DNA of 55,766 bases from Desulfobacteraceae bacterium. Lineage in GTDB: Bacteria; Desulfobacterota; Desulfobacteria; Desulfobacterales; Desulfosalsimonadaceae. The notes below the pieces were generated by a model. It was not told where the DNA came from, ran no database searches, and saw nothing but the letters and a program-made list of their open reading frames with translations. Numbering within the stretch: the first letter of the stretch is position 1; each line of letters begins with the position of its first letter. Location: contig JAIPDS010000009.1 in assembly GCA_021737565.1 (NCBI GenBank), positions 1-55,766 of the forward strand. Direction: 5' to 3'. The position numbers and the translations under genes were made by a program. This document shows positions 8,356-16,267 of the stretch, piece by piece.

Positions 8356-8508
8356 TTGCTTTGGTGCTGCATTTTTCCCATTACAGCCATTGCTTTGCCC
8401 GGAGTCGGGTTGGCGGGGCTCCAGAATAAAGGAAAGAGCAGCTTAATTGCCGCTCTCATTTTAGGGCTGATTGGTATTATTGGCTTAATTGGGCGTTATG
8501 GTGGTTAA
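8356..8508 (+). pseudogene. Small hydrophobic protein, probably a broken gene
   Basis: The last 50 codons before TAA at 8506 encode a membrane peptide (PITAIALPGVGLAGLQNKGK, then SSLIAALILGLIGIIGLIGR). It has no good start in frame; TTG 8356 lacks a ribosome site. A different frame opens at ATG 8295 (MNRVYIIATILFICK) and could have supplied the N-terminus before a one-base indel. It lies 17 bases before the TM2 gene, as if both were one operon. A short intact protein starting at a rare codon cannot be excluded. Confidence 0.35.
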
Positions 8509-8525
8509 ATCGAAAGGAGGAAGAA

Positions 8526-8834
8526 ATGGCCGGATCCATGGTGTTTTGTCGAGGGTGCGGGAAGGAGATTCACGAAGATGCAAGGACATGTCCGCATTGT
8601 GGGGCCCCTCAGCGGGCGACTAACCAGGGAAAGAACAAAGTCGTGGCTGGAGTGCTTGCATTGTTCCTGGGCGGACTGGGAGTACATCGTTTTTATCTTG
8701 GACAGTGGTGGGGAATTTTCTATCTGCTTTTTGTTTGGGTGTTTTTTATTCCCTCCTTTATCGCTTTTATTGAGGGGATAGTTTTCCTGGTAACCAACGA
8801 TGAGGTGTGGGAGCAGAAGTACGGGCCTGCATAG
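8526..8834 (+). CDS. Zinc-ribbon plus TM2-domain membrane protein
   Basis: ATG 8526 follows AAAGGAGG at an ideal distance. Residues 8-27 hold one zinc ribbon (FCRGCGKEIHEDARTCPHCG, with four cysteines in two CxxC pairs). Residues about 38-95 are a TM2 domain: KNKVVAGVLALFLGGLGVHR, FYLGQWWGIFYLL, then a second hydrophobic helix and EGIVFLV. The TM2 family has two membrane helices joined by a short turn; bacterial members have no settled function. The 102 residues are normal for this architecture. Confidence 0.88.
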   Translation: MAGSMVFCRGCGKEIHEDARTCPHCGAPQRATNQGKNKVVAGVLALFLGGLGVHRFYLGQWWGIFYLLFVWVFFIPSFIAFIEGIVFLVTNDEVWEQKYGPA

Positions 8835-9128
8835 AGACTCCTAAATAGTTTTGGTTCGGGTTTCCGGTTCCGGCGGTCCTGTTTTTCCGGGGTCGCAAGC
8901 TTGTTTTCCGGGTTCCGCGGCGAGGGACTCCATAATTTACGCCAGAGCCGGACTCTTGTCTATACGGCCCGCGACCCGGCCGCAACAGAGCTTTGTGGAT
9001 TTCGCCGTAAGTTCGTTTCGCAGGTCGCGGGTCCGATCTTGTCTGTCCCATCTGTTTTATTAAACTTGAAAATCGGATCATCAAGGTATAAAATCAGCAA
9101 AAAAAAATTTAAACGAAAGGATTTCCTC

Positions 9129-10058
9129 ATGCGTGATCCATCCGGCGGCCCCAACCCGGCAAGAATTATCATCGTCGTTGTGGCTCTTGTGCTGCTCGCC
9201 GTGCTGGGATATTTCGGCTGGCACAGGTTCATGCAGTGGCACGAGCAAGAGGTTCGCACGGCGGTTGACAGGGAAAAGCAAAAGATTGAACAACAGCGTG
9301 AGGAGCCCGGCGAAGATATTTTCAAAAGCAGAAAACCGAAGCAACCCGACAAAGAGAAACCGGAGCAGGAGATTTCCGGAAGGCGCCTGGAGGAAGTTTT
9401 CGGGGAACCGGTATTCAGGGATCAGGACATAGATTGCGCCGTGCTGGAGCAGCAAATCAAGTCCTTTTTTGAATACCTGGAAAAAAGCAAGGGCATAGGC
9501 TCCGGGGAAAAAGGAGCCTATGAAATCTTTGAAGAAATGATAAATGATCTGGCCATGACCCCTCCCCTGGTTTCAGAGGAGACCCGGAATCTTTCCAATC
9601 TGCTTAAAAACAGGGCCCATTTTTTCAGGGTTCTGGGAAAAGAGCGGATCAAGCTGGTTCTTGCGGTTCTTGGTTTCGATACAGAGGTGCTCGAGCATGC
9701 CATGGACAATTTCTATAATTACTTTGTTGCAGAAAACTGCTGCGAAGATTATTCCGGATCCTGCATATCCGATGAAACCCTTTACGAGTTCGCTGCATTT
9801 TTTCTTGACACACTTTCCGGCCAAAGCTACCTGATGCGAAGGGATGCCCCGATTCGGGCCCTGGTTTACTACTACAGCGTTCTTGTGTTGGACAGGGCCA
9901 TTGAAAAGGGCATTAACAGTTACGGAATAGATATCCGTCCCCGCATAGAAGACGCGGCGGGCGAAATAAGGGACAGAAACGACCTGCGGTTTCAGAGGCG
10001 TTATCTTGAGACCCTCGATGAGCTAAGGGAAAAGTACGGGGGGGCGCCGGCAGATTAA
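9129..10058 (+). CDS. Membrane-anchored protein of unknown function
   Basis: ATG 9129 is preferred because AAAGGA precedes it by 8 bases; the open frame extends to 8901 without a ribosome site. After about ten residues a single helix (ARIIIVVVALVLLAVLGYFG) is followed by a charged segment rich in E, K, Q and R (about 35-85), then a helical region of about 220 residues with no recognised motif (CAVLEQQIKSFFEYLEKSKG; YYYSVLVLDRAIEKG). The layout suggests a bitopic inner-membrane protein with a periplasmic helical domain. Two cysteine pairs (NCCEDY, GSCISD) could be disulfide-bonded. I do not recognise the family. Confidence 0.75.
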   Translation: MRDPSGGPNPARIIIVVVALVLLAVLGYFGWHRFMQWHEQEVRTAVDREKQKIEQQREEPGEDIFKSRKPKQPDKEKPEQEISGRRLEEVFGEPVFRDQDIDCAVLEQQIKSFFEYLEKSKGIGSGEKGAYEIFEEMINDLAMTPPLVSEETRNLSNLLKNRAHFFRVLGKERIKLVLAVLGFDTEVLEHAMDNFYNYFVAENCCEDYSGSCISDETLYEFAAFFLDTLSGQSYLMRRDAPIRALVYYYSVLVLDRAIEKGINSYGIDIRPRIEDAAGEIRDRNDLRFQRRYLETLDELREKYGGAPAD

Positions 10059-10072
10059 GCGGGGAAGTGCGG

Positions 10073-10807
10073 TTAATTATTGCCTTTGCGCCCGGTATAC
10101 AGGGTCGCAATTCCCGCTGTCAGCCGAAGCCATTTTACCTGCTCAAAGCCGGCGCGGGTCATAAGGGACGCGAATTCCTCCGGTTGCGGAAAACCGAGCA
10201 CGGAGGCGGGCAGATAACGGTAAGCCCGGAGGTTTTTTGAAAACAATCCACCGACAGCAGGCAAAATTTTTGTAAAATAGAGAAGATAGAGCCTGCGCAT
10301 CATTTTGCCCGAGGGCGTGGCAAGTTCGAGAACCGCCAGCATGCCCCCGGGCCTTAGCATATCCAGGAATCCCTCCAGGGCCTTTTGCCGGGCGGCGATG
10401 TTTCTTATCCCGAAAGCTATGGTTACGGCATCAAAGCTTTCTTTTCCAAACGGCGGATAAAGAGCGTCTGCAGCAAGCAGAAAAAAGGTGCCTGCGGGTG
10501 CGGCTGCAGCGGTTTTGCGGCCTGCAATTTCAAGCATTTCGGTCGAAAAATCTATTCCCGCCACTTTCGCGTATTTTTTCTTCCCGAGGATTTCTAATAT
10601 CACGTCCCCCGTGCCGCAGGCAGCATCCAGGACTAGGCCGTTACCCGGTATTTGCAGGGCTTTTACCATCCTGCGGCGCCAGTAGACATCCTGGCCAAGG
10701 CTAAGCAGCCGGTTTAAAAAGTCGTATCTTGGCGCTATTGCGCCGAACATGTCTTTTACAAAGCCGGGTTCGGTGTTTTTGTTCATTGACAATTTATTAT
10801 TATGCAT
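10073..10807 (-). CDS. menG: Demethylmenaquinone/ubiquinone C-methyltransferase
   Basis: It is an SAM-dependent methyltransferase of the UbiE/MenG family, methylating the quinone ring in the last step of menaquinone synthesis at the inner membrane. Signatures are MFGAIAPRYDFLNRLLSLG, VLDAACGTGDV (SAM loop), GIDFSTEML, FDAVTIAFGIRN and LRPGGMLAVLEL. It has 244 residues, typical. Neither ATG (10807 or the in-frame 10786) has a clear ribosome site, so the start is uncertain. An obligate sulfate reducer uses menaquinone as the electron donor pool for QmoABC, also in this window. Confidence 0.9.
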   Translation of the reverse strand: MHNNKLSMNKNTEPGFVKDMFGAIAPRYDFLNRLLSLGQDVYWRRRMVKALQIPGNGLVLDAACGTGDVILEILGKKKYAKVAGIDFSTEMLEIAGRKTAAAAPAGTFFLLAADALYPPFGKESFDAVTIAFGIRNIAARQKALEGFLDMLRPGGMLAVLELATPSGKMMRRLYLLYFTKILPAVGGLFSKNLRAYRYLPASVLGFPQPEEFASLMTRAGFEQVKWLRLTAGIATLYTGRKGNN

Positions 10808-10972
10808 TATTGTTCTGGTGGAATTTTAAGGCGACATCCCTGCCGTTCCGGTAAGCTCTCAATAGCACAAGAAAGGATGTTTTTAAACGCCTTGATTTGG
10901 CGGCAGCGTAATTTTTAATGCGGCAGGCGGGTTAAAAGTTGAACTTTAAATGAAAACGGATGGTTATTGGTT

Positions 10973-12106
10973 ATGAGCCTGAAAAGGGATTATTACGAGG
11001 TTCTGGGTGTTGACAGAAACGCGGATGCAGAAGAGCTGAAGGCAAAGTACAGGAAAATAGCACTTAAATACCATCCGGACAGGAATCCCGGTGACAGGGA
11101 AGCCGAGGAAAATTTCAAGGAGGCCGCCGAAGCCTACGAAGTTCTCTCCAATCCCGAAAAGAGGCAGATGTATGACAGGTTCGGCCACCAGGCCTTTGAA
11201 CAGGGCGGGGCCGGCCATGGCGGCGGCTTCAGGGATTTTGAGGATATTTTTTCCAGTTTTGGCGATATATTCGAGGATTTTTTCGGTTTTCGCGGAGGTG
11301 CGCGCGGCGGCCGCACAAGAGCGAAGCGGGGTGCCGATCTGCGCTATGACCACACAATAGAATTTGTTGATGCGGCTTTCGGCAAGGAAACCGAGCTGGA
11401 ACTCGAAAAGATGGTGACCTGCGAGGAGTGTAGCGGTACCGGAGCAAAACCGGGGACAGAGCCCGAGACCTGCCGCCAGTGCGGGGGGACGGGGCAGTTT
11501 GTGCGCACCCAGGGATTTTTCCAGGTTAAAAGCGTATGCCCCAGGTGCAGGGGGCAGGGCAAGGTTATAACAGAACCGTGCCCCAAGTGCATGGGTCGCC
11601 AGCAGGTTGCGGCCAAAAAGAAGGTGGAATTAAAGATTCCCGCGGGAGTGGATACCGGCTCGAAATTAAGACTTGCCGGCGAAGGGGAGCCGGGCGTAAA
11701 CGGCGGCCCGCCGGGCGATCTTTACGTGTTTATAAGGGTAAAGCCGCACGAAGTTTTCGAGCGCCGCGACAACGACATTGTCTGCAAAGTGGAGCTTTCT
11801 TTTACTCAGGCGGCACTCGGAGACGAGATAACCGTGCCTACACTTACAGGCGAGCAAGAGGTCACCATACCCAAAGGGAGCCAGTACGGGGATATCATTC
11901 GCCTTACCAACCAGGGCATTCCTTCCCTGCGAACCGGCCTGCCGGGAGACGAGCTTGTGGAAGTGATTTTAAAGACCCCGAAACATATAAGCAAGCGGCA
12001 GGAAGAGCTTTTAAGGGAGTTTGAAAAACTGGAATCCGAAAAACTCACCTCCAGGATCAAGAGGATTTTCACCAAAAGCGGGGCTTCTTCAAAGGCGGCC
12101 AAGTAA
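10973..12106 (+). CDS. dnaJ: Chaperone DnaJ
   Basis: It is the Hsp40 co-chaperone of DnaK. The J domain (residues 4-70) has YYEVLGV, YHPDRNP with the HPD tripeptide, and [10 protein letters not shown] Gly/Phe-rich stretch follows (about 75-115). The zinc region (about 140-215) has four repeats: [24 protein letters not shown] and CPKCMGRQ; the last departs from CxxCxGxG but keeps its cysteines. A C-terminal substrate domain completes 377 residues. ATG 10973 gives the usual [12 protein letters not shown] start; a TTG six bases earlier is less likely. Confidence 0.95.
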   Translation: MSLKRDYYEVLGVDRNADAEELKAKYRKIALKYHPDRNPGDREAEENFKEAAEAYEVLSNPEKRQMYDRFGHQAFEQGGAGHGGGFRDFEDIFSSFGDIFEDFFGFRGGARGGRTRAKRGADLRYDHTIEFVDAAFGKETELELEKMVTCEECSGTGAKPGTEPETCRQCGGTGQFVRTQGFFQVKSVCPRCRGQGKVITEPCPKCMGRQQVAAKKKVELKIPAGVDTGSKLRLAGEGEPGVNGGPPGDLYVFIRVKPHEVFERRDNDIVCKVELSFTQAALGDEITVPTLTGEQEVTIPKGSQYGDIIRLTNQGIPSLRTGLPGDELVEVILKTPKHISKRQEELLREFEKLESEKLTSRIKRIFTKSGASSKAAK

Positions 12107-12118
12107 GGAGATGAAGGG

Positions 12119-12514
12119 ATGTACGAACTCAGGGTGATTACCCGTTTTGCCGCGGCGCACCAGCTTAGGATGGTGACGGAGAAGTGCGAGAATCTGCACG
12201 GGCACAACTGGAAGGTGGAGCTTTGCGTTGCCGGCGAGAAGCTTCAGGATTCGGGTGTTCTGGTGGATTTCGGTATAATAAAGCAGAGGCTGGGCGACAT
12301 TGTCGAAACCCTGGATCACCGGTTTTTAAACGAACTGCCGGAGTTTGAAAGGAGCAATCCTTCCTCGGAGCTGATAGCCAAGTACATTGCAGATGCATTT
12401 TCAGAACGCATAAGCGCGGATGAGAATATTTTTGTCTCAAGGGTAAGGGTCTGGGAGTCTGATGACGCCTGTGCCACCTACCGTCCGCCCCGCCGGGCTT
12501 CAAGCAGTTCCTGA
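12119..12514 (+). CDS. queD: 6-carboxy-5,6,7,8-tetrahydropterin synthase (QueD)
   Basis: It makes the pterin intermediate of queuosine/7-deazaguanine synthesis from 7,8-dihydroneopterin triphosphate. The zinc-binding histidines are in FAAAHQL and NLHGHNW, preceded by the catalytic Cys (KCENLHGH); the partner LDHRFLN and C-terminal [11 protein letters not shown] with the substrate-binding Glu are present. The 131 residues are standard. It starts 12 bases after dnaJ with AAGGAG upstream, so it is probably co-transcribed. Its last 37 bases overlap the end of pyrE on the other strand. Confidence 0.92.
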   Translation: MYELRVITRFAAAHQLRMVTEKCENLHGHNWKVELCVAGEKLQDSGVLVDFGIIKQRLGDIVETLDHRFLNELPEFERSNPSSELIAKYIADAFSERISADENIFVSRVRVWESDDACATYRPPRRASSSS

Positions 12515-13038
12515 CGGGTTACAATTGTGCGTACTTCAGATACGATTTTTCTTATATTTTCAGCGCCGCCTTCCTGGCGGTCCACGAGCAGGACCACGGA
12601 GTCGATTTCTAACCCCTCGGAGCGGGCCCGTTCAATGGCCTTGATGGTTGATCCTCCAGTAGTGGCGACATCCTCGACAATGGCAACCCTCTGGCCCGGG
12701 GCAAGGTCTCCTTCGATCCATTTAGCAATGCCATGATCCTTTTTGGTTTTTCGTATGGAAAACGCCTTTATCGGCATTGACCGTAGCTCGGAGACAAGGG
12801 CCGCGGCAATGGCGATGGGATCGGCGCCGAAGGTCATGCCGCCTATGGCATCTATTTTCCGGTCCTTTATCGCCTCAAAGACAAGGTGGCCTGTTAAAAA
12901 CAGCCCGCGCGGACTCAGGGTCACGGGTTTGCAGTTTATGTAGTAGCGGCTCATCTGCCCGGATGCAAGCCTGAACACGGGTTCTTCGCTGTATTGAAAA
13001 GACTTTTCGCAGAGAAGATCAATAAGTTCTTTTTTCAT
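12478..13038 (-). CDS. pyrE: Orotate phosphoribosyltransferase
   Basis: It joins PRPP to orotate, forming OMP in pyrimidine synthesis. Motifs are [16 protein letters not shown] (orotate/PRPP binding), [21 protein letters not shown] (flexible-loop lysines), and the PRPP loop [17 protein letters not shown] 13038 gives 186 residues starting MKKELIDLL; the longer frame to 13206 adds unconserved sequence over an inverted repeat. The gene has its own promoter region, shared divergently with ftsE, and its 3' end overlaps queD. Confidence 0.93.
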   Translation of the reverse strand: MKKELIDLLCEKSFQYSEEPVFRLASGQMSRYYINCKPVTLSPRGLFLTGHLVFEAIKDRKIDAIGGMTFGADPIAIAAALVSELRSMPIKAFSIRKTKKDHGIAKWIEGDLAPGQRVAIVEDVATTGGSTIKAIERARSEGLEIDSVVLLVDRQEGGAENIRKIVSEVRTIVTRQELLEARRGGR

Positions 13039-13132
13039 CCAGTTTCTGCCTTTGCTGTTTTTTACACGCCGCTGCCCGGGTTTGCCGGACCAGGAAAATG
13101 TTGATTTAATGGTGCAGATTCGATAAAAATAT

Positions 13133-13181
13133 CCCCCACTGATGGTTGGAAGAAGCCGTCTCAAAAAGAGATCAGTGGGGG
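13133..13181. repeat. Perfect 11-bp inverted repeat between pyrE and ftsE
   Basis: CCCCCACTGAT (13133-13143) and ATCAGTGGGGG (13171-13181) are exact inverse complements 27 bases apart. They lie in the divergent pyrE/ftsE gap and would form a hairpin in the pyrE leader RNA or serve as a two-part operator. No U-run follows on either strand, so it is not a standard terminator. Confidence 0.6.
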
Positions 13182-13260
13182 CGTCAGGAAAAACCGGGAG
13201 CGGCACTCCCTGACATTGCCTGCGACATTAACAGTAAATCAACCTGCCGTCAATATAAAC

Positions 13261-14010
13261 ATGGAACACAGCAACGCACTTGAAAATCAGATTATCCGTT
13301 TTTCCGGGGTGACCAAGCGTTTCGGCCGGGTTTACGCCCTGCGTGACGTAAGTTTCGGCATCAGGAAAAACGATTTTGTCTTTATCACCGGCCCCAGCGG
13401 CGCTGGAAAATCCACCCTGATAAAGCTCTTATACATGGGCGAGCGCATGAGCGAGGGATATGCGATCATTGACGGGATGAATCTGGCAAGAATTTCCAGG
13501 CGGCAGATACCGGAGTTAAGGCGCAAAATAGGGGTCATATTTCAGGATTTTAAGCTGATCGGAAGCCTTACCGTGTTTCAGAACGTGGCCCTGGTCATGG
13601 AGGCGGCGGGGTTTAAATCAAGAAGCATGATAAAAGAGAGGGTGGAGGATTTGCTGGAGCTTGTGGGCCTGGCTCATCATGCCGATGCCTATCCGCCTAC
13701 TCTTTCCGGCGGGGAAAAGCAGAGAGCTGCCGTAGCCAGGGCAATGGTGGGGAAGCCGAAAATTATCCTTGCCGACGAACCAACGGCCAGCCTGGATCCG
13801 GCAGCCTCGGAAAGGGTGCTGCAGCTTCTGCGCGCCGCCCATGCCAGGGGGGCGACCATAGTAATTACCACACATGACAGGGAACTGCTGTCCAGGTTTG
13901 ACGCCCGGGTGATTTATCTTGAAAACGGCAGGCGGGTCGAGGCGCCCGACTGTGACCGGGGAGCCGAAATGCAGGAGCCGGAGGCCCGGGACGACGGGGA
14001 GATGGCATGA
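13261..14010 (+). CDS. ftsE: Cell-division ABC transporter ATP-binding protein FtsE
   Basis: It is the ATPase of the FtsEX complex, which at the septum couples FtsZ-ring state to periplasmic peptidoglycan hydrolases. It has Walker A GPSGAGKST, a Q-loop VIFQDFKL, signature LSGGEKQR, Walker B IILADEPTASLD and switch His TTHD. FtsE is marked by FSGVTKRFG and the short core. I use ATG 13261 (249 residues); an upstream TTG 13216 is possible and neither ribosome site is strong. The 3' tail (about 25 residues after the core) is acidic. The stop overlaps ftsX (ATGA). Confidence 0.92.
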   Translation: MEHSNALENQIIRFSGVTKRFGRVYALRDVSFGIRKNDFVFITGPSGAGKSTLIKLLYMGERMSEGYAIIDGMNLARISRRQIPELRRKIGVIFQDFKLIGSLTVFQNVALVMEAAGFKSRSMIKERVEDLLELVGLAHHADAYPPTLSGGEKQRAAVARAMVGKPKIILADEPTASLDPAASERVLQLLRAAHARGATIVITTHDRELLSRFDARVIYLENGRRVEAPDCDRGAEMQEPEARDDGEMA

Positions 14011-14885
14011 TAAGAGTTTTGCGCAGGGCATTCAGCGATTTTATCCGGCACAGGTTCCTCCACGGCGTCTGCCTGTTTACCATTGCCCTGGCCGTGTTTA
14101 TTGTATGCGCGTTCACAATGTTTTTTATCAATGCCGGCGATCTTATGAAGCAATGGCAGAGAGGGGTTCGGATCAATGCATACCTGGAGCAGGACGCCGG
14201 CCAAAGTACCGCCCGGAAGGCAAGAGAGGCCGCCGGGCAAATTGAGGGCGTGGAATCTGTATCCTACATTCCCAGGGAGCAGGGGCTTGCCTGGTTAAAG
14301 GATCAGCTCGGCGCGCAGTCCTCCCTTCTTTCCGATCTTGAGGAAAATCCCCTGCCTGATGCCCTTGAAATAAAACCGGCCGAGGGCCTCGAAGGGGTGG
14401 AGGAGATTGAGAGCCTGGCGGAAAAAATTTCCGCTCTGCCCGGGGTGGCTGACGTGGAATACGCCCGCAAGTGGCTTCACCAGTTCTACGGGATATACAA
14501 TCTTTTCAGGATAACCGCTTTTGTGATGGCCGGCCTGGTGTTTGTGGCCATAATGTTTATTGTCGCAAATACCATGCGGCTGATACTTTATTCAAGGCGC
14601 GAGGAGATAGAGATTACCAGGATAATCGGTGCAGACGAAGCTTTCATAAAGTATCCGTTCTACCTGGAAGCGGCAATGCTTGGCCTTTGCGGCGGAGCCG
14701 CGGGAGTGGGGCTCCTATACTGCGCGTATATAACGGTTATGCCTAATATATCTGCTGCGGGCTTTTTGCCGTTTTTCCGGGTCAGGTTCATCCCCCCGGC
14801 ATTTGCGGCGTTTATTCTTATATCAAGTATGTTAGTGGGGTGGCTGGGTTGCTGGATTACAATTCGGCGTTTCCTGCGCGTATAA
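14007..14885 (+). CDS. ftsX: Cell-division protein FtsX
   Basis: It is the membrane partner of FtsE. It has a short N-terminal tail, TM1 (about residues 21-43), a periplasmic domain of about 125 residues (INAYLEQDAG ... VESVSYIPREQGLAWLK ... ADVEYARKWL), then three TM helices (about 168-190, 218-240, 263-284) with the family signature SRREEIEITRIIGAD between TM2 and TM3. The 292 residues are typical. Translation is coupled to ftsE by a 4-base overlap and the next gene overlaps it too. The periplasmic loop is expected to bind the EnvC-like protein encoded next. Confidence 0.92.
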   Translation: MIRVLRRAFSDFIRHRFLHGVCLFTIALAVFIVCAFTMFFINAGDLMKQWQRGVRINAYLEQDAGQSTARKAREAAGQIEGVESVSYIPREQGLAWLKDQLGAQSSLLSDLEENPLPDALEIKPAEGLEGVEEIESLAEKISALPGVADVEYARKWLHQFYGIYNLFRITAFVMAGLVFVAIMFIVANTMRLILYSRREEIEITRIIGADEAFIKYPFYLEAAMLGLCGGAAGVGLLYCAYITVMPNISAAGFLPFFRVRFIPPAFAAFILISSMLVGWLGCWITIRRFLRV

Positions 14886-16255
14886 TTGTTGTGGCGACGT
14901 TTATTTCCGTGCTGCTTTTGCCTGTGGCGGCGGTATTCTGCGAGAAACTTGAGCAGATCGGCGTGGTACGGGTTCAATCCCTTAACATGCGAAGCGCCCC
15001 GCACAGCGATGCCCCGGTTATAAGGGTGCTGGGAAAAGATGACGAGGTTCGCATCCTTCAGGAAGACAGGGACTGGCTCCAGGTGATCTTCGACGGGCGG
15101 ATAGGATACATATACCACAGCGAAAAGTATCTTGAACGCTACACACGCCACAGGGTAAAAAGCAATGACGCGGAGGCGGACCGGGAACTGGCCATGGCCA
15201 GGGCAAGAGAAATAGAACGCAGGATAAAGCAGAAAGAAAAAGAACTTCAGGAGGTCTCACAAAAGCAGGATGCAGTGTCTTCGGATCTGGAGAAAATCGA
15301 CCGGCGTATCAGGAAGGAAAAAAGCGAACTCCGGGCTCTGATGGAAGAAGCCGAAGAAACAGCCGCCAGGATACGCATGCTTGAGCAGGAGGCCGAAAGG
15401 CTGCGCGAGGATATAAGGCGGAAAAAAGAATATGCAGGCAGGCGCATGACAGCCCTTTACAAACTTTACCGGCTCGGCGGGCTGAGCCTGCTTGCTACCG
15501 CCGGTTCCGTGCAGGAGGTTTTTGCGCGCAAGGCTTCAATTGAACGCGTGCTGGGCCGGGATGAAAAAGTGCTTGCCGAAATGGCGGAAAAAAGAAGGCA
15601 TCTTTCAAGGGTGCTTGAGAAGTTGGGAGAAAAACGCGAGGAAAACCGCAGGCTGATCCGTAGATATGAAGAAAAGATTTCGGATTTGGCCGCCATGCGC
15701 CAGGAGCGCAAGGCTGTGCTTGCAGGGCTTGAAAAACGCAAATCAGACCGGGAGCAGAGTCTTACATATCTTCGCGAGGCCGCCCGGCGCCTTGATGAGA
15801 CCATAAAAAACCTTGAGAAGCGCTCTGATTCTGATAAGGTCGGAGCTGATTTTCAGGCACATCAGGGCTTGCTAAAGATGCCTGTTCAGGGTAAGATTGT
15901 CTCGGAATTCGGCAGGCACATAAGCTCCGAGTCCGGGGTGGCAAGTTACAGAAACGGCATAGAAATCAGCTCGGGCTACGGAGAGCCCGTAAGGGCGGTA
16001 TACAGCGGGCGGACAGTGTTTGCCGACTGGGTTAAGGGATTCGGCAGGGTTTTGATTGTCTCGCACGGAAACGGTTATCACACGGTATATGCCCGCCTGC
16101 AGGACATGTTCAGCAGCAGGGGCGACAAAGTGGAATCCGGGCAGGTAATAGCAACGGTGGGGGATTCGGGCTCCAGAAAGGGGCCCTGTCTTTATTTTGA
16201 AATCCGCTGTAACGGAAATCCGGTTGATCCTGTGAAGTGGCTGGACAAAGGATAA
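14840..16255 (+). CDS. envC: EnvC-like amidase activator with N-terminal SH3b domain and degenerate LytM (M23) domain
   Basis: After a signal-like helix (about 14-34), residues 38-95 are an SH3b domain (VQSLNMRSAPHSDAPVIRVL). About 110-335 is a long coiled coil with the EnvC core RRMTALYKLYRLGGLSLL. The C-terminus is LytM-like. Its zinc and catalytic residues are lost: YRNGIEI stands where HxGxD is expected, YARL for YAHL, and LYFEIR for LHFEIR. So it should activate amidases and not cut peptidoglycan, as known for EnvC. GTG 14840 overlaps ftsX by 46 bases; a GTG near 14893 is an alternative. Most EnvC proteins lack SH3b. Confidence 0.88.
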   Translation: MAGLLDYNSAFPARIIVVATFISVLLLPVAAVFCEKLEQIGVVRVQSLNMRSAPHSDAPVIRVLGKDDEVRILQEDRDWLQVIFDGRIGYIYHSEKYLERYTRHRVKSNDAEADRELAMARAREIERRIKQKEKELQEVSQKQDAVSSDLEKIDRRIRKEKSELRALMEEAEETAARIRMLEQEAERLREDIRRKKEYAGRRMTALYKLYRLGGLSLLATAGSVQEVFARKASIERVLGRDEKVLAEMAEKRRHLSRVLEKLGEKREENRRLIRRYEEKISDLAAMRQERKAVLAGLEKRKSDREQSLTYLREAARRLDETIKNLEKRSDSDKVGADFQAHQGLLKMPVQGKIVSEFGRHISSESGVASYRNGIEISSGYGEPVRAVYSGRTVFADWVKGFGRVLIVSHGNGYHTVYARLQDMFSSRGDKVESGQVIATVGDSGSRKGPCLYFEIRCNGNPVDPVKWLDKG

Positions 16256-16267
16256 AAGGAGTCATGA

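Noticed and set aside
14840-16255. Active M23 endopeptidase
   Set aside because: The metal and catalytic histidines are replaced (YRNGIE, YARL, LYFEIR), so an amidase activator is the better call.
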